DNA from: Motilimonas eburnea
GTDB lineage: Bacteria > Pseudomonadota > Gammaproteobacteria > Enterobacterales > CBDFNC01
NCBI RefSeq assembly: GCF_021295345.1
Contig: NZ_JAIMJB010000019.1
Coordinates: 26,443-90,442, forward strand
Direction of reading: 5' to 3'
DNA: 64,000 bases
Shown here in pieces: positions 55,401 to 64,000 of the stretch. Under the pieces are notes generated by a model. That model did no database searches. It worked only from the letters and a program-made list of their open reading frames with translations, and was not told the origin of the DNA. The stretch's first letter is position 1, and every line of letters begins with the position of its first letter. Both the position numbers and the translations under genes were made by a program.

Positions 55401-56430
55401 TTGTTATATCTTCTGATTTATCTTTTGACTCATCGATAGATTCATCTTTTAGCTTAGCGGTCACATCCAGGCTATCGCTCGCGACTTGATCGCGGTGATC
55501 ATAAATGCCTTCGATAACATAAAGCGGCCGACTTTTGACCTCTTCAAAGATACGACCAATATACTCACCTAAGATACCTATACCTATCAGGTTGATTGCA
55601 CTAAAGAATAAGATCAGGGTAATTAACGACGCATAACCCGGTACATCAACCCCTAACACTAAGGTTTTAAAGATGGTAAACGCCATATAAATAAAGGCGA
55701 TAATGGCCACAACCCCGCCTAAGTAACTCCAAATGCGCAATGGCGCGGTCGAGAAGCCGAGAATGCCATCAAGGGCAAAATTCCATAGCTTCCAATAATT
55801 CCACTTGGTTTCACCCGCTGCGCGTTGCGGACGATGAAAATAGACGTACTCGGTCTTAAATCCAGGAAAAGCAAATAAGCCTTTCATAAAACGGGCTTTT
55901 TCTGGCATGCGGCGAACCACATCAAGCACCTTTTGGTCAATCAAGCGAAAATCGCCCGCATTTTGTGGTATGTCCACCTTACTGATACGACCAATTAAGC
56001 GGTAAAACGCCATCGCGGTTTTGCGCTTTACAAAGTTATCGTCACGGCGATCACTGCGCACAGCCACCACAGAGTTAGCCCCTTGACGCCACTTGGCCAC
56101 CATTTCGGTAATCAATTCTGGTGGATCCTGTAAATCAACGTCCATCGGGATCACGGCTTGGCCTTTTACATTATCCAAGCCCGCGGTTAGCGCCACATCT
56201 TTACCAAAATTACGCGATAGGTTGATCAGCCGGATATGGCTATCAGGCTGCATGGCTTTTTCATGCAAAATATCAAAGGTTTTGTCAGTACTGCCATCAT
56301 TGACGAACACAATTTCATAGGATGAAACGCATTGCTTTAAAATTGGCGTTAAGGTGTCGAGAAACAGATCAATACTCTCTTCCTCATTTAATACACAAAC
56401 CACAACGCTCAGTTCTGGATTAATTACCAT
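55393..56430 (-). CDS. GtrB/DPM1-like polyprenyl-phosphate glycosyltransferase
   Basis: A 345-residue GT2-family membrane enzyme. The GT-A domain (about 5-235) has VNDGSTD and the DVDLQDPPE metal motif, followed by two C-terminal membrane helices (about 240-310) and a charged tail (about 315-345). It should move a sugar from a nucleotide donor to undecaprenyl phosphate. It lies between the DUF2298 genes and gtrA in one operon (54 bases after the upstream gene). The sugar is unknown. Confidence 0.9.
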   Translation of the reverse strand: MVINPELSVVVCVLNEEESIDLFLDTLTPILKQCVSSYEIVFVNDGSTDKTFDILHEKAMQPDSHIRLINLSRNFGKDVALTAGLDNVKGQAVIPMDVDLQDPPELITEMVAKWRQGANSVVAVRSDRRDDNFVKRKTAMAFYRLIGRISKVDIPQNAGDFRLIDQKVLDVVRRMPEKARFMKGLFAFPGFKTEYVYFHRPQRAAGETKWNYWKLWNFALDGILGFSTAPLRIWSYLGGVVAIIAFIYMAFTIFKTLVLGVDVPGYASLITLILFFSAINLIGIGILGEYIGRIFEEVKSRPLYVIEGIYDHRDQVASDSLDVTAKLKDESIDESKDKSEDITNA

Positions 56431-56484
56431 GGTGTCCCCTTGTTTTTGGCTCTCTTCCTTGAGATGACCTAGTTAATTTTGTTA

Positions 56485-58557
56485 TTAGCGGCGGCGTTGC
56501 CAAATACCTTTTGGCGGCTCGCCATTGCGGTTAAAGCCAAACCAGTCATAGTGACTTTTAATTTGCTCATTGATGGCTTGCCATTGTTGCTGTTTACCCG
56601 CATCAAACACAATATACTCAACCCGATGAGCTCGCAGCCAATCACGACTACTGCCTAAGTTGCCGGCATAAAAGCTACGGATTTGTTCCGTCATTTTCCA
56701 AACTTGTGGCACTTCGCCATGCCAGGTGCGCAAGTGCGATGGCCAGCCCATTAATGCAGGCTTGTCATTGAAGATAGCAAACACGCTAGAGTGCATGTAC
56801 GCATTGTTTGGAACATTTTCTAATACAATACCGCGAGGCGCTTGTTTGAGAAAAGCGAACATATCACGATTTGCAGGGTTGCCAGTAAACCACTCATGCC
56901 CTTGAAGTTTGCCCATGTGCGCCTTGTTCGCATGAGTGAGGTAGTTAACCACATCGATACCTGCGGTAGAGGTAATCAATAGCACCATAATGGCCGATGC
57001 CTTGATCCAAATTTTTTGTGCACCTAAACAAATCGCACCAAATAACACTAAGGCGCCCACATAAATCCAACCCCACCATTTCATCACGGTGTTGGTGCGA
57101 ATAAATTTGCCGCCGGTCGGATCGTCGATATAGATCATTTCACTGATTAATAACAGCAGACCAAAGGTAATCACAAACGCGGCCGCTAATTGTCGCCATT
57201 TACGGTCAAACAAGGCGAGTAACATTAGCGCTAAAATGGGCCATTGCATGCCCACAAATCGTGCCCACGGGGTATGGTCATCACCCGTCACTAGCTTAAC
57301 AGGCGTTGATACCCCGCCACTGGTAAAGCCAATTAAGAAAGGGTACACCAATAAACCGGCTAACAAGCCACCACCTATCAAGGCCAGCCAATCAGGCTTT
57401 TGCTTTTGCCAATAAGTTAACGCTAACCAACCACATAGCAAAAACCCTTGTAGCGGAAAGACCCAGGTATTCGTTATCAGCATCAAAGGCACCGTTGCAC
57501 CTAACATAGCAGTACACAAACGCACGGCCTGCTGAGCCTGAATCGACATAATGAGCACTAAGGTGATCAATAGAATCAAAAAGCCGCCGATGGGCGGGTG
57601 ATAATCACCAACAAAGAACTGGTAGCCATAGTTTTCCAATGGCAACACCCTTAGCTCAAATTGAGGATTGGGTTTATTAATTGGGAACAGCAGCTCAGCC
57701 ATTTCAGCGTTGGTTTTGTCACCGCCTTGATGGGCCTTCTCATCGTGGGATCCGGTAAAACGAGCACCACGAACCAAATTCATAAAGGCATGATTAGAGA
57801 CCTGATGGCGATAGCTATTTTCTGCATTGCGAATATCTTGCTCAGACGCTTTATCGATGTGTTCCGCTTGTAATATTTGCGGCTCGCTAGGTTGCTTATA
57901 AACCAGATGCAACAACGGCGATAAGCCGGTGCCACCAAATGCTAAGGTAGCGACTAATAAGAGCTTGAGCCAAGTTGATTTAACAAAGTGCCCAGCCAAA
58001 TACCAAGCTAACGTGATGGGCAGCGCCATCAAGATACAAAATGATAAGTTGTAGGTCGTGCCCACGTCCAGACTAAAAATACGACCAATCAGCGCACCAA
58101 GGTAATGCTGAAAAGCATAATAAAAGTCAAACTTATGCGGCGCATACCAATTGTCATCCGGCGGTAAGGTCGCCCCATTCATATAATTACTAATAAAATA
58201 GAGATCCGTTATCCGCTCTGAGCTGACATTAATGGCGGGCAGCGAAAAACGCCAGATAAAGGCGTATAGAAAGGCCAAACCAAATACCAGCTCAGCTCCC
58301 CAAAACCCACTGGCTTTGAGGTCTCCTTGGCGCTGGTAGAGTAAGTAAGCACTTGCCAAAGAAGTCAGTGGCCACAACCAATTTAAGCCACCCAAGCCAA
58401 CAAAGTGCTCGATAAAAAAGAACACTAATGCGAATAACAAAATCCCCAATGCACGGGCGAGCGCAAAGTTAGGCAACCAACGACGACAGAATAAGGTGAG
58501 GCCAGCCAAATTGAGCCAAATAATGGCTAAGGTGAGAGCCAAGTAAATAAAATGCAT
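56485..58557 (-). CDS. DUF2298 (YYY) membrane protein, GT-C-like, copy 2
   Basis: A 690-residue protein with about 12 membrane helices. The segment SERITDLYFISNYMNGATLPPDDNWYA with an early Asp and the later GDYHPPIGG loop fit DUF2298 (Chlor_Arch_YYY), which has the look of a GT-C glycosyltransferase that takes sugar from a lipid carrier on the outer face. The N-terminus and many loops match the upstream paralogue at 58560-60554, so the two arose by tandem duplication. It starts 2 bases after that gene's stop. Activity is inferred. Confidence 0.85.
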   Translation of the reverse strand: MHFIYLALTLAIIWLNLAGLTLFCRRWLPNFALARALGILLFALVFFFIEHFVGLGGLNWLWPLTSLASAYLLYQRQGDLKASGFWGAELVFGLAFLYAFIWRFSLPAINVSSERITDLYFISNYMNGATLPPDDNWYAPHKFDFYYAFQHYLGALIGRIFSLDVGTTYNLSFCILMALPITLAWYLAGHFVKSTWLKLLLVATLAFGGTGLSPLLHLVYKQPSEPQILQAEHIDKASEQDIRNAENSYRHQVSNHAFMNLVRGARFTGSHDEKAHQGGDKTNAEMAELLFPINKPNPQFELRVLPLENYGYQFFVGDYHPPIGGFLILLITLVLIMSIQAQQAVRLCTAMLGATVPLMLITNTWVFPLQGFLLCGWLALTYWQKQKPDWLALIGGGLLAGLLVYPFLIGFTSGGVSTPVKLVTGDDHTPWARFVGMQWPILALMLLALFDRKWRQLAAAFVITFGLLLLISEMIYIDDPTGGKFIRTNTVMKWWGWIYVGALVLFGAICLGAQKIWIKASAIMVLLITSTAGIDVVNYLTHANKAHMGKLQGHEWFTGNPANRDMFAFLKQAPRGIVLENVPNNAYMHSSVFAIFNDKPALMGWPSHLRTWHGEVPQVWKMTEQIRSFYAGNLGSSRDWLRAHRVEYIVFDAGKQQQWQAINEQIKSHYDWFGFNRNGEPPKGIWQRRR

Positions 58558-58559
58558 GA

Positions 58560-60554
58560 TTAATAACTTCCTTGTTCTTTACGCTGCCAAATACCTAGCC
58601 TTAAATCGCCATGCTCTTTAAACGGTAACCAAATGTAATCTCGCGCAATCTTTTGCTGAACATTAAGCCAGCCTTGGCGATCTGCATTGTAATCATCCTG
58701 ACGCCACACTATGTATTGAATCTGATGCTTCGCCAGCCAAGTTAACGGATCATCCAATTGACCTTTAAACAATTGCTGAGCTTGTAAACCACGTTGATAA
58801 ATAAAGTCAGCGTTACTACGCCATTGTTTTTGGTGAGACGGCCAACCCGTGAAGGAAGGCTTATCCGCAAATAAGGCCATCGCGGACGTTGACGAATAAG
58901 CCATACGATCAAGGCGCTCCAGCACCACACCGGCAGGCGCATTTTTTAAGTAAGTCAGTATCTGACGGTTTTCGGGGTGCTTAGTCAACCAATGGTGACC
59001 ATGTAACTTACCAAAGGAAGACTTATCCGCGACAGAGAAATATTCCACTAACGTCACGCTATAACTCGATAAAGCAACTAATGGAATAAGCGTTAACCAA
59101 CGTAACCAACCCGCTTGCTTGGCAAATAACACCCCGCATAAGCCAACCAGCATTAATACTTGGATCCAAGACCACCACTTTAAAATGGTATTAAAGCGAT
59201 CGAACACCCCACCCATGGGATCATCAATGATGATGAGCTCGGATAAGCCTAAACATACGCCACTAATCACCATGATAAATGCAGCGAGTGGTAATTTTTT
59301 TACTAACCCAGCAGCCAGAAGCCACAGCATTAACACCGGCCATAGAATAAGCAACCACTGGGTAAAGTTAACATGTTGATCGGCGCCAACCCACTTAATC
59401 GGCGTACTCAGTGCATTACTGGTAAATTCGAACAAGAAAGGGTACGCCAAAATCAATGGCGCCATACCACCGGCAATAACAGATTTAAGACAGAGTGAGC
59501 GACCACAGATGGCTCGGTATCCGAGCCACGAAAACACCAACAGCGCTTGCAACGGTACCACCCAGGTATTGGTTATCAGCATGAGCGGGCCAGTGGCCAC
59601 TAAAATCCCCGTCAACCAGCGCTGTTGTGCTAATGTGGTTCGGATTTTTTCTAATTGAAAAATACAGGCTAACGCCAGTAATAGCAGAGTAAAACTGCCA
59701 AGAGGGGGGTGATAATCACCTTGAAAGGTAAGATAACCTATGGTCTCCAGCGGCATCTCCAAATTCGTGCTAGGCGCGACACCAAAATACTCCTTACCAA
59801 AATCGGTGTTTACGCGCTCATCGTACATACCTATGTAACGCACACTGGCCCAAAGCTTACTTTGAGCCGCAAAGCGAGCCTGATTTTCTGGGTAATCATA
59901 CATAAACGGAACAAAGGGTGACACGCCTGTGCCGCCAGCAACAACCGCCAAGAGTAAAACGAGTTTAAGGTATTTGTTCTTACACCAAGTGCTTGCGATC
60001 GCCCAAACTAAGCTAAAGATAAAAGCCATGACCAATGCAGAGGCGAAATTATAACTATGGCCAACACTCAAGTTTAGAATTCGCCCTAATAAAGCGGCGC
60101 TGTAATGTTGGAAACCATAGTAAAAATTAAACGTGTAGCCGGGTAACCAATTGTCAACAGGGGGTAACTGAGTGCCCGCCATGTAGTTACTAACAAAAGA
60201 CAGGTCTGTTAGGGCTTCTGAACCACCATCGATATCGGGAAAGGCCATTTTCCAAAATAAGCCATAACCAAGACCAACAATGAAAACTAATTCACTCTTC
60301 CACCACCCTTGGCGAAAGGAGGCGTTAGCCTGATATAGCACCCATACAGATAAGATAGTCGTTAAAGGCCAAAGCCAGCTTAAGTTACCTAGGCCGATGT
60401 AGTGCTCAATAAAGAATAGAAGCAGACAAAATAGTAACGTACCAGCAAGTTTACTGACGGCATAACTGCCAACGAAGCGCTGTCCAACCACCGCAACGGC
60501 AGACAAATTGACGCAGAGAATTAGCAAGGTCATTGCTAAAAATATCAGACTCAT
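58560..60554 (-). CDS. DUF2298 (YYY) membrane protein, GT-C-like, copy 1
   Basis: A 664-residue paralogue of the next gene, with the same helix layout and motifs (SEALTDLSFVSNYMAGTQLPP, FQGDYHPPLGSF). Shared openings such as FFIEHYIGLGNLSWLWPLTT show a clear tandem duplication, with enough divergence for different substrates. It is the first gene of the four-gene operon DUF2298 - DUF2298 - GtrB-like - GtrA. The start has AAGG upstream. A GT-C transferase role is inferred from fold and context. Confidence 0.85.
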   Translation of the reverse strand: MSLIFLAMTLLILCVNLSAVAVVGQRFVGSYAVSKLAGTLLFCLLLFFIEHYIGLGNLSWLWPLTTILSVWVLYQANASFRQGWWKSELVFIVGLGYGLFWKMAFPDIDGGSEALTDLSFVSNYMAGTQLPPVDNWLPGYTFNFYYGFQHYSAALLGRILNLSVGHSYNFASALVMAFIFSLVWAIASTWCKNKYLKLVLLLAVVAGGTGVSPFVPFMYDYPENQARFAAQSKLWASVRYIGMYDERVNTDFGKEYFGVAPSTNLEMPLETIGYLTFQGDYHPPLGSFTLLLLALACIFQLEKIRTTLAQQRWLTGILVATGPLMLITNTWVVPLQALLVFSWLGYRAICGRSLCLKSVIAGGMAPLILAYPFLFEFTSNALSTPIKWVGADQHVNFTQWLLILWPVLMLWLLAAGLVKKLPLAAFIMVISGVCLGLSELIIIDDPMGGVFDRFNTILKWWSWIQVLMLVGLCGVLFAKQAGWLRWLTLIPLVALSSYSVTLVEYFSVADKSSFGKLHGHHWLTKHPENRQILTYLKNAPAGVVLERLDRMAYSSTSAMALFADKPSFTGWPSHQKQWRSNADFIYQRGLQAQQLFKGQLDDPLTWLAKHQIQYIVWRQDDYNADRQGWLNVQQKIARDYIWLPFKEHGDLRLGIWQRKEQGSY

Positions 60555-60833
60555 AGCCTTGTTCTTCCATGATAATGCAAAATGTTAAATTAGCTTGGGC
60601 CTACCTCAGCCAATTAAGCAAGCCCCTGCTACTATCCTTGTCTCAGGAGAGGGTTGAGTTTAACAAACAAAATGGCTTGGTTCTTCGACCTATTTAGCAA
60701 AATAACCCTATACCAACAGGAATAATGGCATGATGACGTAGTCACTCGAAAAACTGATTAAATGAATAACCCTATTCAGCAACAAAAAAGGCCACCCAAT
60801 GGCAGCCCTTTAGCACTCCTTTACCCTAACCAT
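60555..60833. other. Gap upstream of the glycosylation operon
   Basis: A 279-base gap with no gene. It holds the likely promoter of the DUF2298 operon and the terminator of the next minus-strand gene at its right end. Confidence 0.4.
60784..60810 (-). terminator. Terminator of the 125-residue gene
   Basis: On the minus strand an AAAGG...CCTTT stem with inner GCCA/TGGC pairing is followed by TTTTTT. It begins about 24 bases after the stop codon at 60834. Confidence 0.6.
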
Positions 60834-61211
60834 TCAATCTAAGACCAGGTTGTCCATTACGTTTTGCAACTGTAACCCCTTAGATTGGCGGATCTCTGCT
60901 TTCTTAAGCTTGTTATGAACTAACTCTAAGGTAATACATAGCGGCTTTTGCACATCTTTCTCGAAACAGTAAATCGTAAAATGTGTTTCTAGGCCGACTT
61001 TATACTTGGGCGTACTGCGAATGACGGAAACCAAAGAAAGGTTAGTGCCATTGATGGGAGAATGGTTAGTGCCATTGATGGGAGAATGGTTTAAGTAAAA
61101 GGTTTGACTGGCGATCATGCTTTTAACCAGTCGTACATCAGCGCGGCGTTGCTTGTAAAGCAACGCTAACGTTACTCCCAGCAAACTAAATATGGCGAAG
61201 TAAAAAATCAT
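60834..61211 (-). CDS. Hypothetical membrane-anchored protein with an 8-residue duplication
   Basis: A 125-residue protein with one N-terminal membrane helix (about 2-19) followed by a basic stretch (KQRRADVR) and a soluble domain. The residues NHSPINGT occur twice in a row (about 41-56) because of a perfect 24-base tandem duplication, so the copy number may vary between strains. No family is recognised. The ATG follows GAGGGATC. It stands alone. Confidence 0.65.
   Translation of the reverse strand: MIFYFAIFSLLGVTLALLYKQRRADVRLVKSMIASQTFYLNHSPINGTNHSPINGTNLSLVSVIRSTPKYKVGLETHFTIYCFEKDVQKPLCITLELVHNKLKKAEIRQSKGLQLQNVMDNLVLD
61040..61087. repeat. Perfect 24-bp tandem duplication inside the hypothetical gene
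   Basis: Two identical 24-base units lie at 61040-61063 and 61064-61087 (unit begins GGTTAGTGCCATTG), in frame with the gene and coding for the 8-residue repeat. The next three bases (GGT) start a third unit. Confidence 0.95.
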
Positions 61212-61442
61212 TACAAGATCCCTCTAGTAAACAATTGAATATAATTAATTTTAACTATTTGTGTTTGCTCTCTACGTCCGTGCAGAGAATATCTGCTCAA
61301 ACATTAAACAGATATACGGTGAATTGTGCCTGATGGATTGTAAAAAAAATGTTGGCTGGATCTAATTTAGCTGTGGAATGAGAATTAAATGACTAAATTA
61401 TTTATTTTAATGACTATCAACAACTATTTTTGCGCTAAACGT

Positions 61443-61462
61443 GGGCGGAATCGTTTCCGCCC
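61443..61462 (-). terminator. Terminator of yqhD
   Basis: GGGCGGAA (61443-61450) pairs with TTCCGCCC (61455-61462), 11 bases past the yqhD stop on the minus strand, followed by ACGTTT. Strong stem, weak T run. Confidence 0.65.
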
Positions 61463-61473
61463 GTTGCCTAAAA

Positions 61474-62622
61474 TTACTTCAATGCCTGCTCTAGGATCGC
61501 TCGGCTAGTGTCTAACGTGATACCTTGGTTTTCCCCTAAGACAACCATATTATGTTGCTTTAATTGGTTAACAATGGCGGAAATAGCAGCGGCTTTGTCA
61601 TCGCCATATTTGTCTAACTGGGTCGCAACACCTAGGCTATGATAGAAAGACTCAATAGCCGCTATCGTCTGCTCTGCCAGATCTTCACTTTCTTCAAGCT
61701 TGAATACATGACGTCCCATTTGCGCTAACTTAGCCCGCTTGCATTCAATCTGATTACGCAACAGCCAAGGTTGCACTATGGCTAGCGAGCGGGCATGATC
61801 GACACCGTATAAGGCAGTCAATTCATGACCTATCATGTGTGTAGCCCAGTCTTGTGGCACACCTGAACCAATCAAACCATTAAGCGCCTGATTAGCGGTC
61901 CACATCAAGTTTGCACGCCAGCTGTCATTGTCTCGCTCAGCAAATTGCTCACCTAAGGTTTTTAAACTGTTCAGTAACACTTCGGCATAACCATCTTGCA
62001 CCAACGCCCCAGTAGGCTTAGTCAGGTATTGCTCACAGGTATGCACCCAAGCATCCACTAAGCCATTGATCAGTTGCCTTTCAGGTAAGCTTTTCATCAC
62101 GTCTGGGTCCATAACCGCAAATGCAGGTTGAACAGCAGGGGAAAGGAAGGCGAGCTTGTCCTGAGTGGCTGCCTTAGTGATCACTGAGCCCATGTTTGAT
62201 TCAGAGCCCGTCGCGGGCAAGGTTAACACGGCGCCGATTGGTAAGGCCTGAGTCACTTGATGCTGGCCCGTTAATATGTCCCAACCATTTCCCGCGTATA
62301 AGGCCGCAGCGGCAACATACTTAGCACCATCGATAACAGAGCCTCCCCCGACCGCGAGAATAAAATCGATATTCTGATCTTTCACTAACTCAACCGCTCG
62401 ATCTAAGGTCTCGACCGTTGGATTAGGCTCAACTCCCGAAAATTCAATCACATCATGTTCAGCTAAGGCTGCCAAAACTTGTTGATAAACGCCATTTGCT
62501 TTAATCGAACCTCCACCATAAAGAAATAGCACTTTCATGCCTTTTTGGATGGCTTGCGAAACAGAATGAATCTGCCCTTGTCCGAAAAAAATCTTGGTTG
62601 GATTGTGATAAGTAAATTGCAT
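61474..62622 (-). CDS. yqhD: NADPH-dependent aldehyde reductase YqhD (iron-containing alcohol dehydrogenase family)
   Basis: A 382-residue group III alcohol dehydrogenase. Cofactor motif GGGSVIDGAK and metal ligands in NGLVDAWVHTCEQ (Asp, His) and GHELTALYGVDHARS (two His) match YqhD. It reduces short-chain and lipid-derived aldehydes with NADPH and helps survive oxidative and electrophile stress. The ATG follows GAGGAAGC. The divergent AraC-type yqhC gene, known to activate yqhD in E. coli, is 148 bases away. Confidence 0.92.
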   Translation of the reverse strand: MQFTYHNPTKIFFGQGQIHSVSQAIQKGMKVLFLYGGGSIKANGVYQQVLAALAEHDVIEFSGVEPNPTVETLDRAVELVKDQNIDFILAVGGGSVIDGAKYVAAAALYAGNGWDILTGQHQVTQALPIGAVLTLPATGSESNMGSVITKAATQDKLAFLSPAVQPAFAVMDPDVMKSLPERQLINGLVDAWVHTCEQYLTKPTGALVQDGYAEVLLNSLKTLGEQFAERDNDSWRANLMWTANQALNGLIGSGVPQDWATHMIGHELTALYGVDHARSLAIVQPWLLRNQIECKRAKLAQMGRHVFKLEESEDLAEQTIAAIESFYHSLGVATQLDKYGDDKAAAISAIVNQLKQHNMVVLGENQGITLDTSRAILEQALK

Positions 62623-62770
62623 TAGCTTCCTCTCAAATTTATGGTTAATCTAAAAGCAACGAACTACCACTGCATATTAGTACCCATACTTATCATAAAA
62701 TAGGTGAATTACTGGATAAAATATGCCTATTTATGCCAATAACGGTTTTTAACGTAAAACGAGTAAGGCC

Positions 62771-63664
62771 ATGACTCCATCACACCCGTTTACCGCTTTA
62801 ATGAAACGATACTGCCAGCAGCAAAAACTCGATCACTTAAATGGGCTCCATCAAGCCAATATTAATGGCGTCTGGTTCTACCGTAGTGATACCCAAAGTG
62901 AACGCCAGTCACTGGTATACCAATCCGGTATTATTATCATGGGCCAAGGGCAGAAGCGGGTACACCTATCGGAGCAAACATTTAGTTATGGGCCTGGTGA
63001 TTATCTGGTTCTCGGCGTACCTCTCCCCCTTGAATGTGAAGCTTGGGGGCAACAAGATGAACCCTTACTTGGTATAGCCATCGACATTGATCCTCAACGA
63101 CTTGCGCAGGTTGCCGGTCAACTAAGGCAATTTGATTGTTTTTCCGACAGTACAGCGCCGGAATGTGGCTTAGTCGCAAGCAAAATGGCTCCATCATTAG
63201 AGCAAGCCGTAACACGCTTACTGGAAGCCATGCTAGATGAGGCCGAGGCAAACATTTTAGGGGATAGCATTATCACCGAAATTGTTTATCGCATCCTCAT
63301 TCAGAAACAAGGTAGGGTGCTATATGAATTGGTCAATCAGGATAGCCATTATGCCCGCATCGCCCAAACATTAAACTGGCTCCATCAGCATTACCCAGAC
63401 CAAATCTCCGTTGAACAACTCGCAAAAACAGCCAATATGAGTTTGTCTTCATTTCATCGTGCCTTTCGTCAAGTAACCCTAGAATCACCACTGCAATACC
63501 TTAAAAAAGTCAGGCTTGATAAGGCTAAAGATCTTATTGTGAAAGAAGGAAAGCGCATTAATGATGTTGCAGAATTAGTTGGCTACACAAGCTCTTCACA
63601 ATTCAGTAGGGAATTTAAACGCCACTTTAAAACGACCCCGAAACAGGCTGTCAATACCCTGTAA
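62771..63664 (+). CDS. yqhC: AraC-family regulator YqhC
   Basis: A 297-residue AraC-type activator with an N-terminal cupin-like/AraC_N domain (about 10-170) and two C-terminal HTH motifs (about 195-295: LAKTANMSLSSFHRAFRQ and VAELVGYTSSSQFSREFKRHF). Divergent placement next to yqhD and overall similarity support the name. E. coli YqhC responds to reactive aldehydes such as glyoxal and activates yqhD; the same role is likely here. Confidence 0.88.
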   Translation: MTPSHPFTALMKRYCQQQKLDHLNGLHQANINGVWFYRSDTQSERQSLVYQSGIIIMGQGQKRVHLSEQTFSYGPGDYLVLGVPLPLECEAWGQQDEPLLGIAIDIDPQRLAQVAGQLRQFDCFSDSTAPECGLVASKMAPSLEQAVTRLLEAMLDEAEANILGDSIITEIVYRILIQKQGRVLYELVNQDSHYARIAQTLNWLHQHYPDQISVEQLAKTANMSLSSFHRAFRQVTLESPLQYLKKVRLDKAKDLIVKEGKRINDVAELVGYTSSSQFSREFKRHFKTTPKQAVNTL

Positions 63665-63887
63665 GGCCTGAGTTACTCAACTCAGATTTAGTGTGGGAGT
63701 AAGATTAGAGGGGTGCCCTACTCTGCTTTGTTGCTGGTCTTTAAGGAGAGATGTTGCTTTCAGCAGACGTAAATAAGCCCAAGTCATTCAACTCAGGTTT
63801 AGTGTGGGAGCATGATAAGAGGGGTGCCCTACTCTGCTTTGTTGCTGGCCTTTTAGGAGGGATGTTGCTTTCAGCAGATGTAAAAAA
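63665..63887. repeat. Two 111-bp tandem repeats downstream of the rRNA operon
   Basis: Blocks at about 63667-63776 and 63778-63887 match each other at a period of 111 bases (landmark CAACTCAG at 63678 and 63789; AGGGGTGCCCTACTCTGC and TGTTGCTTTCAGCAGA in both). The same spacing leads to the true rRNA terminator at 63900. The piece GGTGCCCTACTCT resembles the 5S 3' end on this strand (GGTGTCCTACTCT), so each block looks like a decayed copy of 5S-end plus terminator. Confidence 0.75.
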
Positions 63888-63911
63888 GCCCAAGTCGTTA
63901 GACTCGGGCTT
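63886..63911 (-). terminator. Rho-independent terminator of the rRNA operon
   Basis: AAGCCCAAGTC (63886-63896) pairs with GACTCGGGCTT (63901-63911) with one G-U wobble and a 4-base loop. On the minus strand it is followed by TTTT. It lies just after the 5S gene. Confidence 0.85.
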
Positions 63912-63923
63912 TCTTGTTTGGAG

Positions 63924-64000
63924 CTTGGCGGTGTCCTACTCTCACATGGGGAAGCCCCACACTACCATCGGCGCTGCTGCGTTTCACTTCTGAGTTCGGC
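63924..64000 (-). rRNA. rrf: 5S ribosomal RNA, 3' part, truncated by the window end
   Basis: On the minus strand the sequence reads GCCGAACTCAGAAGTGAAAC, then the conserved CGCCGATGGTAGTGTGGGG and a 3' end with AGAGTAGGACACCGCC, as in gammaproteobacterial 5S rRNA. About 77 of roughly 120 bases are present; the 5' part and the rest of the rRNA operon lie beyond the window. The exact 3' end is uncertain by a few bases. Confidence 0.95.

Noticed and set aside
63751..63993. 80-codon frame running into the 5S gene
   Set aside because: It lies across terminator repeats and rRNA sequence.

Overview
The window looks like a chromosomal stretch of a marine or aquatic gammaproteobacterium of the Vibrio / Shewanella / Motilimonas kind. 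The evidence is gene content: LuxP-type autoinducer-2 binding proteins, the gammaproteobacterial pairs nadE/nrtR, hdfR/maoP and yqhD/yqhC, fadBA, radD, rsuA, zntB and a rimB-rimK operon, plus several c-di-GMP proteins. hdfR/maoP, fadBA and an rRNA operon lie near oriC in relatives, so this may be an origin-proximal region; that is inference. No phage or plasmid backbone is seen.

Layout. 1-5.5 kb: 3' end of a luxP gene, an SseB-like protein, a LysR regulator, a TDT-family transporter, radD and an NlpE-like lipoprotein. 5.6-10.9 kb: leuA, a REC-DUF3369 response regulator, a solute-binding protein followed by three decayed copies of its own 3' end, then rsuA. 10.9-18.2 kb: three small cytosolic proteins, nadE with its divergent regulator nrtR, a GAF-GAF-GGDEF diguanylate cyclase and hypothetical proteins. 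18.2-22.6 kb: a membrane hydrolase, a MITE-like element, a solute-binding protein, a divergent Lrp / cysteine-desulfhydrase-like pair and a degenerate TetR protein. 22.7-28.0 kb: an intact luxP, a chitin-deacetylase-like secreted enzyme and a remarkable 707-residue protein that joins a GH18 chitinase-like domain (catalytic residues lost), one membrane helix and a LytTR DNA-binding domain. 28.4-38.4 kb: two small genes, then a long minus-strand light/oxidative-stress operon (DUF523-DUF1722, MerR, phrB, SnoaL-like, SDR, FAD oxidoreductase, DUF1365, cfa, DUF2878, small membrane protein). 38.6-49.3 kb: HD-GYP protein, MscS-type channel, mgtE, the rimB-rimK-desuccinylase operon, zntB, maoP/hdfR and an ATP-PPase. 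49.5-54.9 kb: fadBA and small proteins including a 2OG-Fe(II) oxygenase. 55.0-60.6 kb: a glycosylation operon of two DUF2298 GT-C-like proteins, a GtrB-like transferase and GtrA. 60.8-64 kb: a hypothetical protein, yqhD/yqhC, terminator repeats and the 3' part of a 5S rRNA gene.

The best candidate for an undescribed system is the GH18(pseudo)-TM-LytTR protein. Its layout suggests a one-component sensor that binds chitin-like sugar outside the inner membrane and controls genes from the membrane, with the neighbouring deacetylase as the first candidate target. Second is the GtrA/GtrB/DUF2298x2 operon, which reads as a lipid-linked sugar transfer pathway with an atypical pair of final transferases. 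Starts were moved from the longest frame wherever a clear ribosome binding site supported an internal start.
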